A stretch of 58,536 nucleotides of DNA from Oscillospiraceae bacterium. Its GTDB lineage: Bacteria; Bacillota; Clostridia; Oscillospirales; Oscillospiraceae. Every line of letters begins with the position of its first letter. Positions within the stretch are counted from its first letter, which is position 1. Positions 1-6,450 of this stretch are shown piece by piece. The position numbers were made by a program, and so were the translations under genes. A model generated the notes under the pieces. It was given only the letters and a program-made list of their open reading frames with translations. It searched no databases and was not told where the DNA came from. The DNA is taken from positions 1 to 58,536 of the forward strand of contig JAHAWY010000054.1 of NCBI GenBank assembly GCA_018385135.1, read 5' to 3'.

Positions 1-98
1 CCCCCTTGACCCCCCCAATCCTGCCCTATCCAAAAAACGAGCAATGCCGCGCGGCGGCGGCGGGTCTTTCCCGGCCCCCACCGCGGGAACATGAACCG

Positions 99-1049
99 AT
101 GATGAAAAAATACAGACGCTTTTTCGCAGCGCTCCTAAGCTGCATTCTTCTTCTGCTGTCTGTTCCGGCTCACGCGGCAGAGCCGGAGCCGATTCGCATC
201 GCCTTTTTGGACAGCGGTATCTCCCTCAAGCATCTGGACGCCGCGCGCATTGAGACAGGGGAGAACCTTGTTTTTCCAGGGCGGGATACCGATGACCGCA
301 TCGGCCACGGTACGGCCACCGCGGGCATCGTGTTGGGCTCGGAGGAGCTTGGGCTGCCAAGTCTCTGCCCGGAGGCTGTGGTGGTGCCGCTGGTGTGCTA
401 TGACCGCTATCCCTCCGGTGTGACGGCTCAGGGCAGCGGTGAAACGATGGCCCGAGCCATCCGGCTGGCGGTGGATCTCTACGACTGCCGCATCATCAAC
501 ATCAGCATGGGCATGACTCAGGATGACCCCGCGTTGCGGGAGGCGGTGGAGTATGCGCTTGCGCAGGGGACGATCATTGTCTCTGCGGTGGGCAATCAAA
601 ACAAAACCGCGCCGGAGCGCGTGTACTATCCCGCCGCCTATGACAGCGTGATCGGTGTCGGCGCGGCAGACGGCGAACAGGCGGCGGTTTTTTCCCAGCG
701 GCACAATGTGGATGTGCTGGCGCAGGGCGTTGGCCTACCGACGGTAACCAACCGGAACAGCGCAAAAGCGCAGAGAAGAAGCGGAACATCCTTCTCCTGT
801 GCGGTGGTCAGCGCTCTGTGCGCTGCCATCTGGGCGGCGGAGCCGGAACTGAGCGCCGACCAGGTGCGCGAACGGCTCTATTCGACGGCAAAGGATGTGG
901 GGCAGCCGGGTTTCGACACAGACAGCGGCTGGGGCATTGTGAGCACGCAGTCGGGCGTGACCGAAGATACGCCCTACACAGAGTCGGCAAGAGGTGCTGA
1001 CCCGGAATCTTTGCAAGTGGCAGCTCTCCATAAAACTGAATCAATATGA
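99..1049 (+). CDS. Secreted subtilisin-like serine protease (S8 family)
   Basis: Small secreted S8 peptidase of about 316 aa, expected to cut proteins outside the membrane. Residues 1-26 form a basic, hydrophobic signal peptide ending in an AHA-like cleavage region. The catalytic triad is visible: Asp38 in FLDSG, His70 in GHGTATAG and Ser231 in GTSFS; SAVGN supplies the oxyanion Asn. No pro-domain is evident between the signal peptide and the catalytic domain, and no cell-wall anchor is seen. Two adjacent ATG codons (99 and 102) begin the signal peptide; the open frame runs further upstream, but that part is low-complexity, GC-rich and not protein-like. No strong Shine-Dalgarno precedes either ATG. 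The GC-rich codon use differs from the accessory genes that follow. The family is secure; the substrate is unknown. Confidence 0.88.
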   Translation: MMKKYRRFFAALLSCILLLLSVPAHAAEPEPIRIAFLDSGISLKHLDAARIETGENLVFPGRDTDDRIGHGTATAGIVLGSEELGLPSLCPEAVVVPLVCYDRYPSGVTAQGSGETMARAIRLAVDLYDCRIINISMGMTQDDPALREAVEYALAQGTIIVSAVGNQNKTAPERVYYPAAYDSVIGVGAADGEQAAVFSQRHNVDVLAQGVGLPTVTNRNSAKAQRRSGTSFSCAVVSALCAAIWAAEPELSADQVRERLYSTAKDVGQPGFDTDSGWGIVSTQSGVTEDTPYTESARGADPESLQVAALHKTESI

Positions 1050-1050
1050 A

Positions 1051-1099
1051 AAAGAGCGCTCAGTCCCTCGCTGTAAGGCGGAAGGATTGAGCGCTCTTT
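1051..1099 (+). terminator. Hairpin terminator after the S8 protease
   Basis: Arms AAAGAGCGCTCAGTCC (1051-1066) and GGATTGAGCGCTCTTT (1084-1099) pair over 16 positions with one G-T, directly after the protease stop. There is no long T tract, so it may be a weak or bidirectional terminator. Confidence 0.65.
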
Positions 1100-1185
1100 C
1101 CATATCCGGAAAGGACGGTCTGAGTTGAAGAAACACAACCGATCAAAAGTTGCAGCGATTACAGTCATGGTGTGGAGTGAAAACA

Positions 1186-1234
1186 AACAAGGATCGCAGC
1201 AAGCCTTACACGGCAACTTGCTGCGTTCCTTGTT
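1186..1234. repeat. Long inverted repeat (strong hairpin)
   Basis: Eighteen-base arms (1186-1203 and 1217-1234) are complementary except for one mismatch, around a 13-nt loop. Read on the minus strand it is followed by a T-rich run, so it could end leftward transcription. It sits between the protease and a helicase fragment, at what looks like an old junction. Confidence 0.6.
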
Positions 1235-1243
1235 AAATCTGTA

Positions 1244-1621
1244 TTGTTGCCCCTAACAGAGTTTTCCGTAGATAAGCTCAACCGAGCCCTTCAGGAACTC
1301 GTTAATCCCGCCCGGGAGGATCGGGCGGAACTGCAGTATGGTGGTTGCTGCTTTCGGCACGGAGACCGTGTTACGATCACCAGAAATGACCGGGATAAGG
1401 GATGCGTGAACGGCGATGTGGGGATTCTCTGGATTGTTGATGCCAGTGAGGAGACACCTGTCTATCACGTGATGCTGCCGGATGGTCACTGCCCCGGCTG
1501 GAAGGGGTATGAGGGATTGAAAAATATGACCCTCGCCTATGCTGTTACCGTACACAAGGCGCAGGGGAGCGAATACAACACTATTCTTATGCGCTCTTAT
1601 CAGCCGGTCTGCGGACAATAG
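1244..1621 (+). pseudogene. C-terminal fragment of a RecD-like DNA helicase
   Basis: A 125-codon open stretch resembling only the C-terminal part of RecD/TraA-type superfamily I helicases. The recognisable pieces are the KLNRALQELVNP region, the GDRVTITRND and NGDVGIL block of the SH3-like insertion, and a motif of the form AYAVTVHKAQGSE, which is the conserved helicase motif near the C-terminus. There is no Walker A region, and no credible start: a TTG at 1244 is the first possible one. The protein stops shortly after the helicase motif where intact relatives continue with a final Arg-containing motif, so both ends are missing. I read it as a relic of a larger gene, probably left by a deleted mobile element. 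Confidence 0.7.
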
Positions 1622-1677
1622 CGGCCTTGATGGACAGATCAATCTTATCGTAATCCATAGTTATCTCCAAAAGAAAA

Positions 1678-1703
1678 GGGACTACCGGTTTCCCGATAGC
1701 CCC
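1678..1703 (-). terminator. Rho-independent terminator of the HTH/resolvase/OB operon
   Basis: Minus-strand stem of 11 pairs (1693-1703 with 1678-1688) closed by a GAAA tetraloop and followed by TTTTCTTTT. It lies about 100 bases downstream of the OB-fold membrane gene, the last gene of the minus-strand operon. Confidence 0.85.
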
Positions 1704-1805
1704 TCGTCTGATCCTCCCACCCTTGCGGGAGTCTATTTGCTCTTTTTTACAAGGTCTACTAACACAAACATTGGTAAAAGTATCAGAAACAAAAGAATAT
1801 ACATC

Positions 1806-2339
1806 TTATTCCTCCGTTACTAACTCACATTCTGACCAATTTCCAGCGTCAAGGCACTTTCCCTCGAAAGTGATGGTATCTCCGACCTTGACGGATTTCA
1901 GGTTTTCTTCCTGCTCTTTTTCAAATTCAGCATAGAAGAAGACGATGGTATTGTCCACCTTTGTCTCCATCGTGAGCGTTGCGCCGCCGGTCATGTTGAA
2001 CAGTCCGTCATTGGTCATGCCGTTGATTTTCGCTGTCACCCGGTAACGGTTGTACTGGTACAAATCATCTGCCACCAGCTCATTTTCTTTGTAGGCGTAG
2101 TAGATTTCATCGAAAGTGGCAGTACCAATCTCTTTCGTTTCTGAAACCTCTGTCTGACCAGAATTGCCGATATTCTTTTTCGGTTCTATCGTAATGTCAA
2201 TGACGAAAAAAATCAGGCACATCACGGATAATATGATCGACACCAGTATTCCAACTGGCTTCTTTGCAATTCCGAAAATAATCAGAAGAAGTAGTCCGAG
2301 TACAAATCCTCCAAATAAAATCCACAAAACGGTTGTCAT
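1806..2339 (-). CDS. Membrane protein with C-terminal OB-fold (tRNA_anti-like) domain
   Basis: Protein of 177 aa with two transmembrane helices near the N-terminus (about residues 4-24 and 29-49), a polar linker, then a beta-rich region of about 100 residues beginning near the segment TFDEIYYAYKENELVAD. That part, with its YRVTAKINGM and VKVGDTITFEGKCL strands, has the look of the tRNA_anti-like OB-fold found in small exported or membrane proteins of Firmicutes and mobile elements. The ATG lies 4 bases after the resolvase stop and its AGGTG ribosome site overlaps that stop, so the two are translationally coupled. The function is not known. OB-folds bind nucleic acid or oligosaccharide, but no ligand can be inferred here. 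Confidence 0.7.
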   Translation of the reverse strand: MTTVLWILFGGFVLGLLLLIIFGIAKKPVGILVSIILSVMCLIFFVIDITIEPKKNIGNSGQTEVSETKEIGTATFDEIYYAYKENELVADDLYQYNRYRVTAKINGMTNDGLFNMTGGATLTMETKVDNTIVFFYAEFEKEQEENLKSVKVGDTITFEGKCLDAGNWSECELVTEE

Positions 2340-2343
2340 GTTT

Positions 2344-2928
2344 TCACCTGGCCTTTCTTATCCTATAATACCATGTAGAACGGCTGATACCAAGCTCCCG
2401 ACAGCAATCGTCCACGGTCATTTTTACGTCTTTTTGTTTTTGGGCGAATTTTTCAAACGCCACGGGGTCGATTTCCTTGCTCTTGCGACCCTCTTTCCAA
2501 TCAGGGTCATGCTCACGCTTATGAGCCTTTCCCATTGAAATGCGCTCCACGATCATGTCCCGCTCGTATTCGGCAAAGGCCAGCATGACCGTCACCATGA
2601 CCTTACCCATCGGAGTGTTGTCAGCAACGCCCATGTTCAGGATATTGACCTTCACACCACGCTCCACCAGATCACGAACCAGCATGGCTCCTTCGGGAGC
2701 GGTACGAGCAAAGCGGTCGAGCTTGCAAACCACCAGCTCGTCACCGGATTTCAGCAGGGACAGGATTTCATTGAATTTGGGTCTGTCCATCTTCGTGCCG
2801 GTGCAAGTGTCCAGTTTGATATTTTCCTCGGCAATGCCCTAAGCTTTAAGCTGCTCCATCTGGTCTTCAAGGGACATACCGTAGAGCCTTTGACCTTTGG
2901 AACTGACTCGACCATATCCGTATCTCAT
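2344..2928 (-). pseudogene. Serine resolvase/invertase interrupted by an amber codon
   Basis: Small serine recombinase (resolvase/invertase family, about 194 codons) that would cut and rejoin DNA through a phosphoserine link. The reading frame starts at ATG 2928, overlapping the upstream HTH gene as ATGA, and opens with YGYGRVSSKGQ, which holds the nucleophilic serine and its arginine. After residue 29 there is an in-frame TAG (2839-2841), and the same frame resumes at once with GIAEENI and runs through KLDRFART, MLAFAEYERDMI and a C-terminal helix-turn-helix (TVDDCCRELGISRSTWYYRI). Relatives have a sense codon here. As it stands the gene gives a 29-aa peptide and a headless C-terminal part with a possible restart at 2790. 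Amber suppression or a sequencing error would restore it. Confidence 0.85.
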
Positions 2929-3149
2929 TCGATCTCGAACCCACCTTCCGGCACTCGGCTGTCACGTGGAACAACCACGATTTTGTAGTCCATCAGACGG
3001 AGCATTTCGTTCAGCTTGGTGACGCTGACATTCTTCTGCTTGAACCGCTCACTCAGGACATTGGACTTGATACCAAGCCTGTCACAGAGAACAGCAGGAC
3101 GGATTTCACGGATTTTCATAACCTCTTTCAGAGCTTCCATAGCGATCAT
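2925..3149 (-). CDS. Small DNA-binding protein, likely autoregulator of the resolvase operon
   Basis: A 74-aa protein starting at ATG 3149, chosen because a perfect AGGAGG lies about 7 bases upstream; longer in-frame starts would cross that site. The sequence reads like a compact helix-turn-helix: helices around EALKEVMKIREI and PAVLCDRLGIKSNVLSERFKQ, then KLNEMLRLMDYKIVVVP, a pattern common to Cro/CI-like proteins in mobile elements. Its stop overlaps the resolvase start, so regulator, resolvase and OB-fold membrane protein form one unit. Two 16-bp direct repeats cover the -35 and spacer of its own promoter and are the natural candidates for its operator. The family assignment is by pattern, not by a diagnostic motif. 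Confidence 0.7.
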   Translation of the reverse strand: MIAMEALKEVMKIREIRPAVLCDRLGIKSNVLSERFKQKNVSVTKLNEMLRLMDYKIVVVPRDSRVPEGGFEIE

Positions 3150-3172
3150 GTTCATTCCTCCTTGATGATATG

Positions 3173-3201
3173 AGTATAGCAAGAAATATCTGAGTCGTCA
3201 A
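3173..3201 (-). promoter_or_regulatory. Sigma-A promoter of the HTH/resolvase operon
   Basis: Minus-strand TTGACG (3196-3201), exact 17-bp spacer, TATACT (3173-3178), ending about 24 bases before the HTH start codon. Confidence 0.85.
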
Positions 3202-3214
3202 GATATATCTGAGT
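3180..3214 (-). promoter_or_regulatory. Paired 16-bp direct repeats, probable operator
   Basis: On the minus strand ACTCAGATATATCTTG (3199-3214) and ACTCAGATATTTCTTG (3180-3195) differ at one base and are 3 bp apart. The first contains the palindrome AGATATATCT. Together they cover the -35 box and the spacer, so a bound protein would block RNA polymerase. Confidence 0.65.
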
Positions 3215-3338
3215 TAAAATGGCTTTTTATTTTTTGCGGTATTTTCGGCACTTACCCCGCCCTCGCTGCTGGTACCATATCCCCCAACTCCCTATTATCA
3301 GATCAAGCCATGCCCGGCAGCTATAAAGCATAAAAGAA

Positions 3339-3362
3339 CCGCCCCGGCGGGAACCGGGACGG
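3339..3362 (-). terminator. Minus-strand terminator closing a decayed gene
   Basis: Nine-pair GC-rich stem (3339-3347 with 3354-3362), loop of 6, followed on the minus strand by TTCTTTTA. It lies about 95 bases beyond the last open stretch at 3456. Confidence 0.75.
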
Positions 3363-3739
3363 CCTGAGCATAATTTATTTTTCTTTACATATTCAGCTAA
3401 AACCATAAACGGCAATAGGAGAAAGAACAAAACTATATAACCATTCCACCAACTTTCAAGTCGTTTCCTGCTCGTATTGTGTCCATGTGGAAGTTATCTT
3501 TACTTCATCTCTCATTCCCTTTATAGCGGCGACTATGACCTTGCAAGTGCCTTTATAATCTTCATAGCCGGTACACCAACCCGGATAACACACAACTAAT
3601 GTCAGCCGCCAATGGGGACAGAAAGCCGTCATCAAATCCAGCCTCAATGTCGATAACCGACAAGACCGGTATCGTGAAACACATACCCAAGACCGTCATA
3701 GTACCCATGCTGGACATTTGTAAGACACCGAGATATCTT
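3363..3739 (-). other. Gap with short, frame-broken coding-like stretches
   Basis: No intact gene is evident. On the minus strand one frame (about 3740-3590) reads like a membrane or secreted segment (MGTMTVLGMCFTIPVLSVI) and ends in a stop. An overlapping frame continues to a stop at 3456 with a polar tail (GYEDYKGTCKVIVAAIKG, then a Trp/Tyr-rich end). A good terminator follows. This pattern suits one small gene split by a frameshift, or two tiny genes. I cannot assign a family. Confidence 0.4.
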
Positions 3740-4315
3740 TTATATGCTTCGCGCAGCGCCGGCGTGCCCGGTCAGAAAACCTACGCTGCCGGACACAAAG
3801 TCTCGAAGTTGCGAAAGAGTGGCAACGGCCTCGGGGCAGGGCTGTGTGTAATTGCGGGCGACCACCAATATCAGCAGCGAGGAAATCCCGATAATTGCTA
3901 CGATAATCATCTGCTGTCGAAGACGCTGACCGGGTGAGCCGCTTGAATGGCTAACTGCGATTTCTGTCTGTGCTTTGCTGTCTGTTTCGGATTCTGCCGA
4001 AAAGCCAATACGCGCGGTTGGCTGACCGGGTTCATTCTGCTCCGCCGCAAATCCGATTGCGGTTTGCGCAGATGTAACACTTTGCCTTGATGCGCCCTGA
4101 AAGCCGGAGCTGATGAAATAGCCGAAGATGGAGACCGCTGTGGTTCGGATTACGGTATCCAATGTACCGGAATTCTGCATAGACAGCTCATGGAAAAACA
4201 AATTATGCGCCGATTGGATCAACATGATGGTCATGAAAATCATAAGAAGTCGGTCAACCAGATGCAGGGTGCGCCACCAAGCCGTTATTCGGTTCAATAG
4301 GGTGTTCTTTTTCAT
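3740..4315 (-). CDS. Membrane protein of unknown function
   Basis: A 191-aa protein with three predicted membrane helices: about residues 20-37 (LVDRLLMIFMTIMLIQSA), a segment near 55-72 (TVIRTTAVSIFGYFISSGF) and about 134-153 (QQMIIVAIIGISSLLILVVA). A long Ser/Thr/Gln/Glu-rich loop of some 60 residues lies between helices 2 and 3. The short tail contains RDFVSGSVGFLTG. Proteins of this build occur in Clostridia without known function. No clear Shine-Dalgarno precedes the ATG; a TATAAT-like box overlaps the start, so the message could be almost leaderless. The next segment downstream is decayed. Confidence 0.6.
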   Translation of the reverse strand: MKKNTLLNRITAWWRTLHLVDRLLMIFMTIMLIQSAHNLFFHELSMQNSGTLDTVIRTTAVSIFGYFISSGFQGASRQSVTSAQTAIGFAAEQNEPGQPTARIGFSAESETDSKAQTEIAVSHSSGSPGQRLRQQMIIVAIIGISSLLILVVARNYTQPCPEAVATLSQLRDFVSGSVGFLTGHAGAARSI

Positions 4316-4396
4316 ATTATATCATTTCTCAGAAGCTGCCATGGAACGCAGCCTGTTTTTACAGTACAGAGACTTACCGAAACCTGCATCGATGCG

Positions 4397-4834
4397 CTAA
4401 TCTGTGGCATCTGCCTTTGTGCGATGGACGGTTCCCTTGGGATGGTGGGGCGGCGCATATATAGACGAGAGTTTCAGCGGGCAATTTCCGTTGTTGAGAA
4501 TATTGTGCCAAGTGCCCGCCGGCACAAAGATGGCATCGCCCATACTAAGGCTGCGTTGAAAGTTCAGTTTTTCTCTGCAAGCGCCCATTCGGACAAGTGC
4601 TTGTCCTCCCTCCACGCGGATGAACTGATCCGTGTCAGGATGAATTTCCACACCGATCTCGCCGCAGGTCGGGATGCTCATTAAGGTCATTTGTAAGTGA
4701 TGTCCTGTCCAAAACGCGGTTCGGAAATTCTGATTTTGTTGCGCTGTGTATGCTACATTAGCAACAAACGGCGTTGCTCCGTGATCAAACATATGGGAGT
4801 CAAAGCCACACTCCATAGAATGATGAGCTTCCAT
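4397..4834 (-). CDS. Cupin-domain protein
   Basis: A 145-aa single-domain cupin. The start at ATG 4834 follows AAAGGAG by 8 bases, which is better than the GTG 27 bases upstream. The core shows the two cupin motifs: EIGVEIHPDTDQFIRVEGG for the first and GDAIFVPAGTWHNILN for the second. His in the first, and His of TWHN in the second, could hold a metal. The N-terminal part (VANVAYTAQQNQNFRTAFWTG) matches the stand-alone cupins often annotated as mannose-6-phosphate-isomerase-like, though they are not the full isomerase. The tail is His/Pro-rich (PPHHPKGTVHRTKADA). It faces away from the DUF421 gene; the shared upstream region contains two near-identical 12-bp repeats. The substrate is unknown. 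Confidence 0.85.
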   Translation of the reverse strand: MEAHHSMECGFDSHMFDHGATPFVANVAYTAQQNQNFRTAFWTGHHLQMTLMSIPTCGEIGVEIHPDTDQFIRVEGGQALVRMGACREKLNFQRSLSMGDAIFVPAGTWHNILNNGNCPLKLSSIYAPPHHPKGTVHRTKADATD

Positions 4835-4877
4835 GTCACATACTCCTTTCACTTGATACACTATTCTATGCAGTCAC

Positions 4878-4915
4878 ACTTGTTCCGGTGAATGGCGTTT
4901 TGTACTTGCTCCGGT
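4878..4915. promoter_or_regulatory. Direct 12-bp repeats between divergent cupin and DUF421 genes
   Basis: ACTTGTTCCGGT (4878-4889) and ACTTGCTCCGGT (4904-4915) differ at one base and start 26 bp apart, between two divergent starts. They could bind one regulator controlling both genes. Confidence 0.4.
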
Positions 4916-4973
4916 CGTTTATGTATGTTTACCGGGGGCAAAGGCAAGAATATATGAAAAGGAGGAGAGCAAC

Positions 4974-5660
4974 ATGAGTTTTTTCGTACTTTGCCTGACT
5001 ACGCTTGCTTCTTTTGGAGCGCTGTTCTTGATAGCCAAGTTTATTGGGCATAAGCAGATCGCTCAATTGGATTTTTTTGATTATATTACGGGGATCACCA
5101 TTGGTTCTATTGCGGCGGAAATGGCAACTGAGTTAGAGGAACCATGGAAACCGCTAACAGCGATGGTGATTTACGGCGGCATTACTTTACTGGTAAGCGT
5201 CATTACCAACAAGTCTCCAAGATCGCGTAAGTACCTAAACGGCACCCCGACTATCCTCATGGATCATGGGAAGCTGTATAGAGAGAATTTGAAAAAGGCA
5301 AGGCTGGATCTGAGTGAGTTCATGGTCATGTGCAGACAGCAAGGATATTTTGACCTGACAAGCATCCAGACGGCTGTTTTTGAGTATAACGGAAAGCTTA
5401 CGATCCTTCCGGTGAGCTGTAAACGCCCGGTAACACCCAACGACATGAACCTGCTCCCGGAACAGGAGCTGCTGTTTACAGAGTTGATTATGGATGGTCG
5501 TATTCTGGAGGATAATCTAAAACGCATGGGGCTGGATTTGACATGGCTGAACAAGCAGCTTAAACAGCGCCATATCAACTCTCCACAGGATGTTTTTTTG
5601 GCGCTCTGCGACCGAAACCTGAAGTTTGTTATTTATGAGAAAAGCCATGACGAAAATTGA
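4974..5660 (+). CDS. DUF421 / YetF-family membrane protein
   Basis: A 228-aa protein of the DUF421 family (YetF, YdfR, YrbG in Bacillus). The N-terminal 75 residues carry about three membrane helices; the first loop contains the family pattern GHKQIAQLDFFDYITGITIGSIAAEM. The C-terminal half is soluble: a first YetF domain with TPTILMDHGKLYRENLKKARL and EFMVMCRQQGYFDLTSIQTAVFEYNGKL, then a second domain ending FLALCDRNLKFVIYEK. YetF-type proteins are linked to the spore or stress membrane, but their activity is not settled. A strong AAGGAGGAG lies 8 bases before the ATG. Complete by length. Confidence 0.88.
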   Translation: MSFFVLCLTTLASFGALFLIAKFIGHKQIAQLDFFDYITGITIGSIAAEMATELEEPWKPLTAMVIYGGITLLVSVITNKSPRSRKYLNGTPTILMDHGKLYRENLKKARLDLSEFMVMCRQQGYFDLTSIQTAVFEYNGKLTILPVSCKRPVTPNDMNLLPEQELLFTELIMDGRILEDNLKRMGLDLTWLNKQLKQRHINSPQDVFLALCDRNLKFVIYEKSHDEN

Positions 5661-5793
5661 CATTCATAGCTCCTGATTGTGATCAAAATGGCTGCGAGCA
5701 GATAAATTTCGGACGTATGTCCATATAATCAGATGAAAAAGCTGCAATTGAGAGGTGAAAAAATAAAAATTGGCAGCAGACAAACGAAAGCGG

Positions 5794-5822
5794 TTGACAT
5801 GAACCGGAATTTGTGCTACTAT
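5794..5822 (+). promoter_or_regulatory. Promoter of the tRNA-Ser pair
   Basis: TTGACA (5794-5799), 17-bp spacer, TACTAT (5817-5822), ending 17 bases before the first tRNA. Confidence 0.85.
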
Positions 5823-5839
5823 ACCAAAGCGACCGAAAC

Positions 5840-5927
5840 GGAGAGATGTCCGAGTGGTCGAAGGAACCGGTCTTGAAAACCGGCGATGCGCAAGCATCCG
5901 TGGGTTCGAATCCCACTCTCTCCGCCA
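5840..5927 (+). tRNA. tRNA-Ser (anticodon UGA)
   Basis: Complete class II tRNA. The acceptor arm GGAGAGA pairs with TCTCTCC, followed by discriminator G and an encoded CCA. The anticodon arm CCGGT/ACCGG has loop CTTGAAA, giving anticodon TGA at 5874-5876. The long variable arm (GATGCGCAAGCATC) is typical of tRNA-Ser, and GGTTCGAATCC forms the T-loop. It decodes UCA and related codons. Confidence 0.97.
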
Positions 5928-5970
5928 TTTTCAAAACCGTGTAACAATTATCGTGTCGTTTTCGGAATTT

Positions 5971-6062
5971 GGAGAAGTACCCAAGAGGCCGAAGGGGCTC
6001 CCCTGCTAAGGGAGTAGTGCGTGATGAGCGCAGCGAGGGTTCAAATCCCTCCTTCTCCGCCA
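5971..6062 (+). tRNA. tRNA-Ser (anticodon GCU)
   Basis: Complete class II tRNA 43 bases after the first. The acceptor GGAGAAG pairs with CTTCTCC, discriminator G, encoded CCA. The anticodon stem CTCCC/GGGAG has loop CTGCTAA, giving anticodon GCT at 6005-6007. A long variable arm (TAGTGCGTGATGAGCGCA region) and GGTTCAAATCC T-loop are present. It decodes AGC and AGU. Both tRNAs appear to be one transcript. Confidence 0.97.
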
Positions 6063-6072
6063 AAATATGGGA

Positions 6073-6101
6073 AAACCCGCAGTCTTTGAGATTGCGGGTT
6101 T
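6073..6101 (+). terminator. Terminator of the tRNA-Ser pair
   Basis: AAACCCGCAGTC (6073-6084) pairs with GATTGCGGGTTT (6090-6101), one G-T, loop TTTGA, followed by a short T run. Confidence 0.85.
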
Positions 6102-6204
6102 TTCTTGCTTTCCGGTAGTATCAATGCTTTCAGGCGTTTTTATCCCGATGAAAAATTATTGTTATGAATATCATACCAACGCTTTAGTTTGCGCTTAATT
6201 TAAT

Positions 6205-6228
6205 AAAATGCTAACGAAAATGCTAACG
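6205..6228 (+). repeat. Tandem 12-bp duplication AAAATGCTAACG
   Basis: Two perfect head-to-tail copies (6205-6216, 6217-6228). The core TGCTAACG recurs at 6411-6418, just upstream of smc. It lies downstream of a tRNA gene, a common integration target, so these may be traces of an attachment region. No integrase accompanies them. Confidence 0.6.
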
Positions 6229-6233
6229 ATAAC

Positions 6234-6263
6234 ATGGGGAGCGGATTAAATTCTGCTCCCCAT
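6234..6263 (+). terminator. Orphan rho-independent terminator
   Basis: ATGGGGAGC (6234-6242) pairs perfectly with GCTCCCCAT (6255-6263), then AGTTTTT. There is no gene directly upstream that needs it, as the tRNAs have their own terminator, so it probably belonged to a lost gene. Confidence 0.75.
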
Positions 6264-6372
6264 AGTTTTTATAGCCAAATGATGCTGTTTTTAAAAAACG
6301 CTGTGATTGCAATGATTACGGCGGCTTTTGCTTTTTTGCGTTCGCATGAGCCAAAATATTCCCAAGGATTTA

Positions 6373-6401
6373 TTGCAAACGTCCGAATAATGTAATATAA
6401 T
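6373..6401 (+). promoter_or_regulatory. Promoter of the smc operon
   Basis: TTGCAA (6373-6378), 17-bp spacer, TATAAT (6396-6401), about 50 bases before the smc start. Confidence 0.75.
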
Positions 6402-6450
6402 TAAGCGATATGCTAACGCGCCAATCCATACAAGGCACCAGAGGTGAATT

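Noticed and set aside
5664..6063. Minus-strand frames over the tRNA-Ser genes with EGFEPS-like peptides
   Set aside because: They are the reverse complement of the two tRNA genes; such peptides are well-known false proteins.
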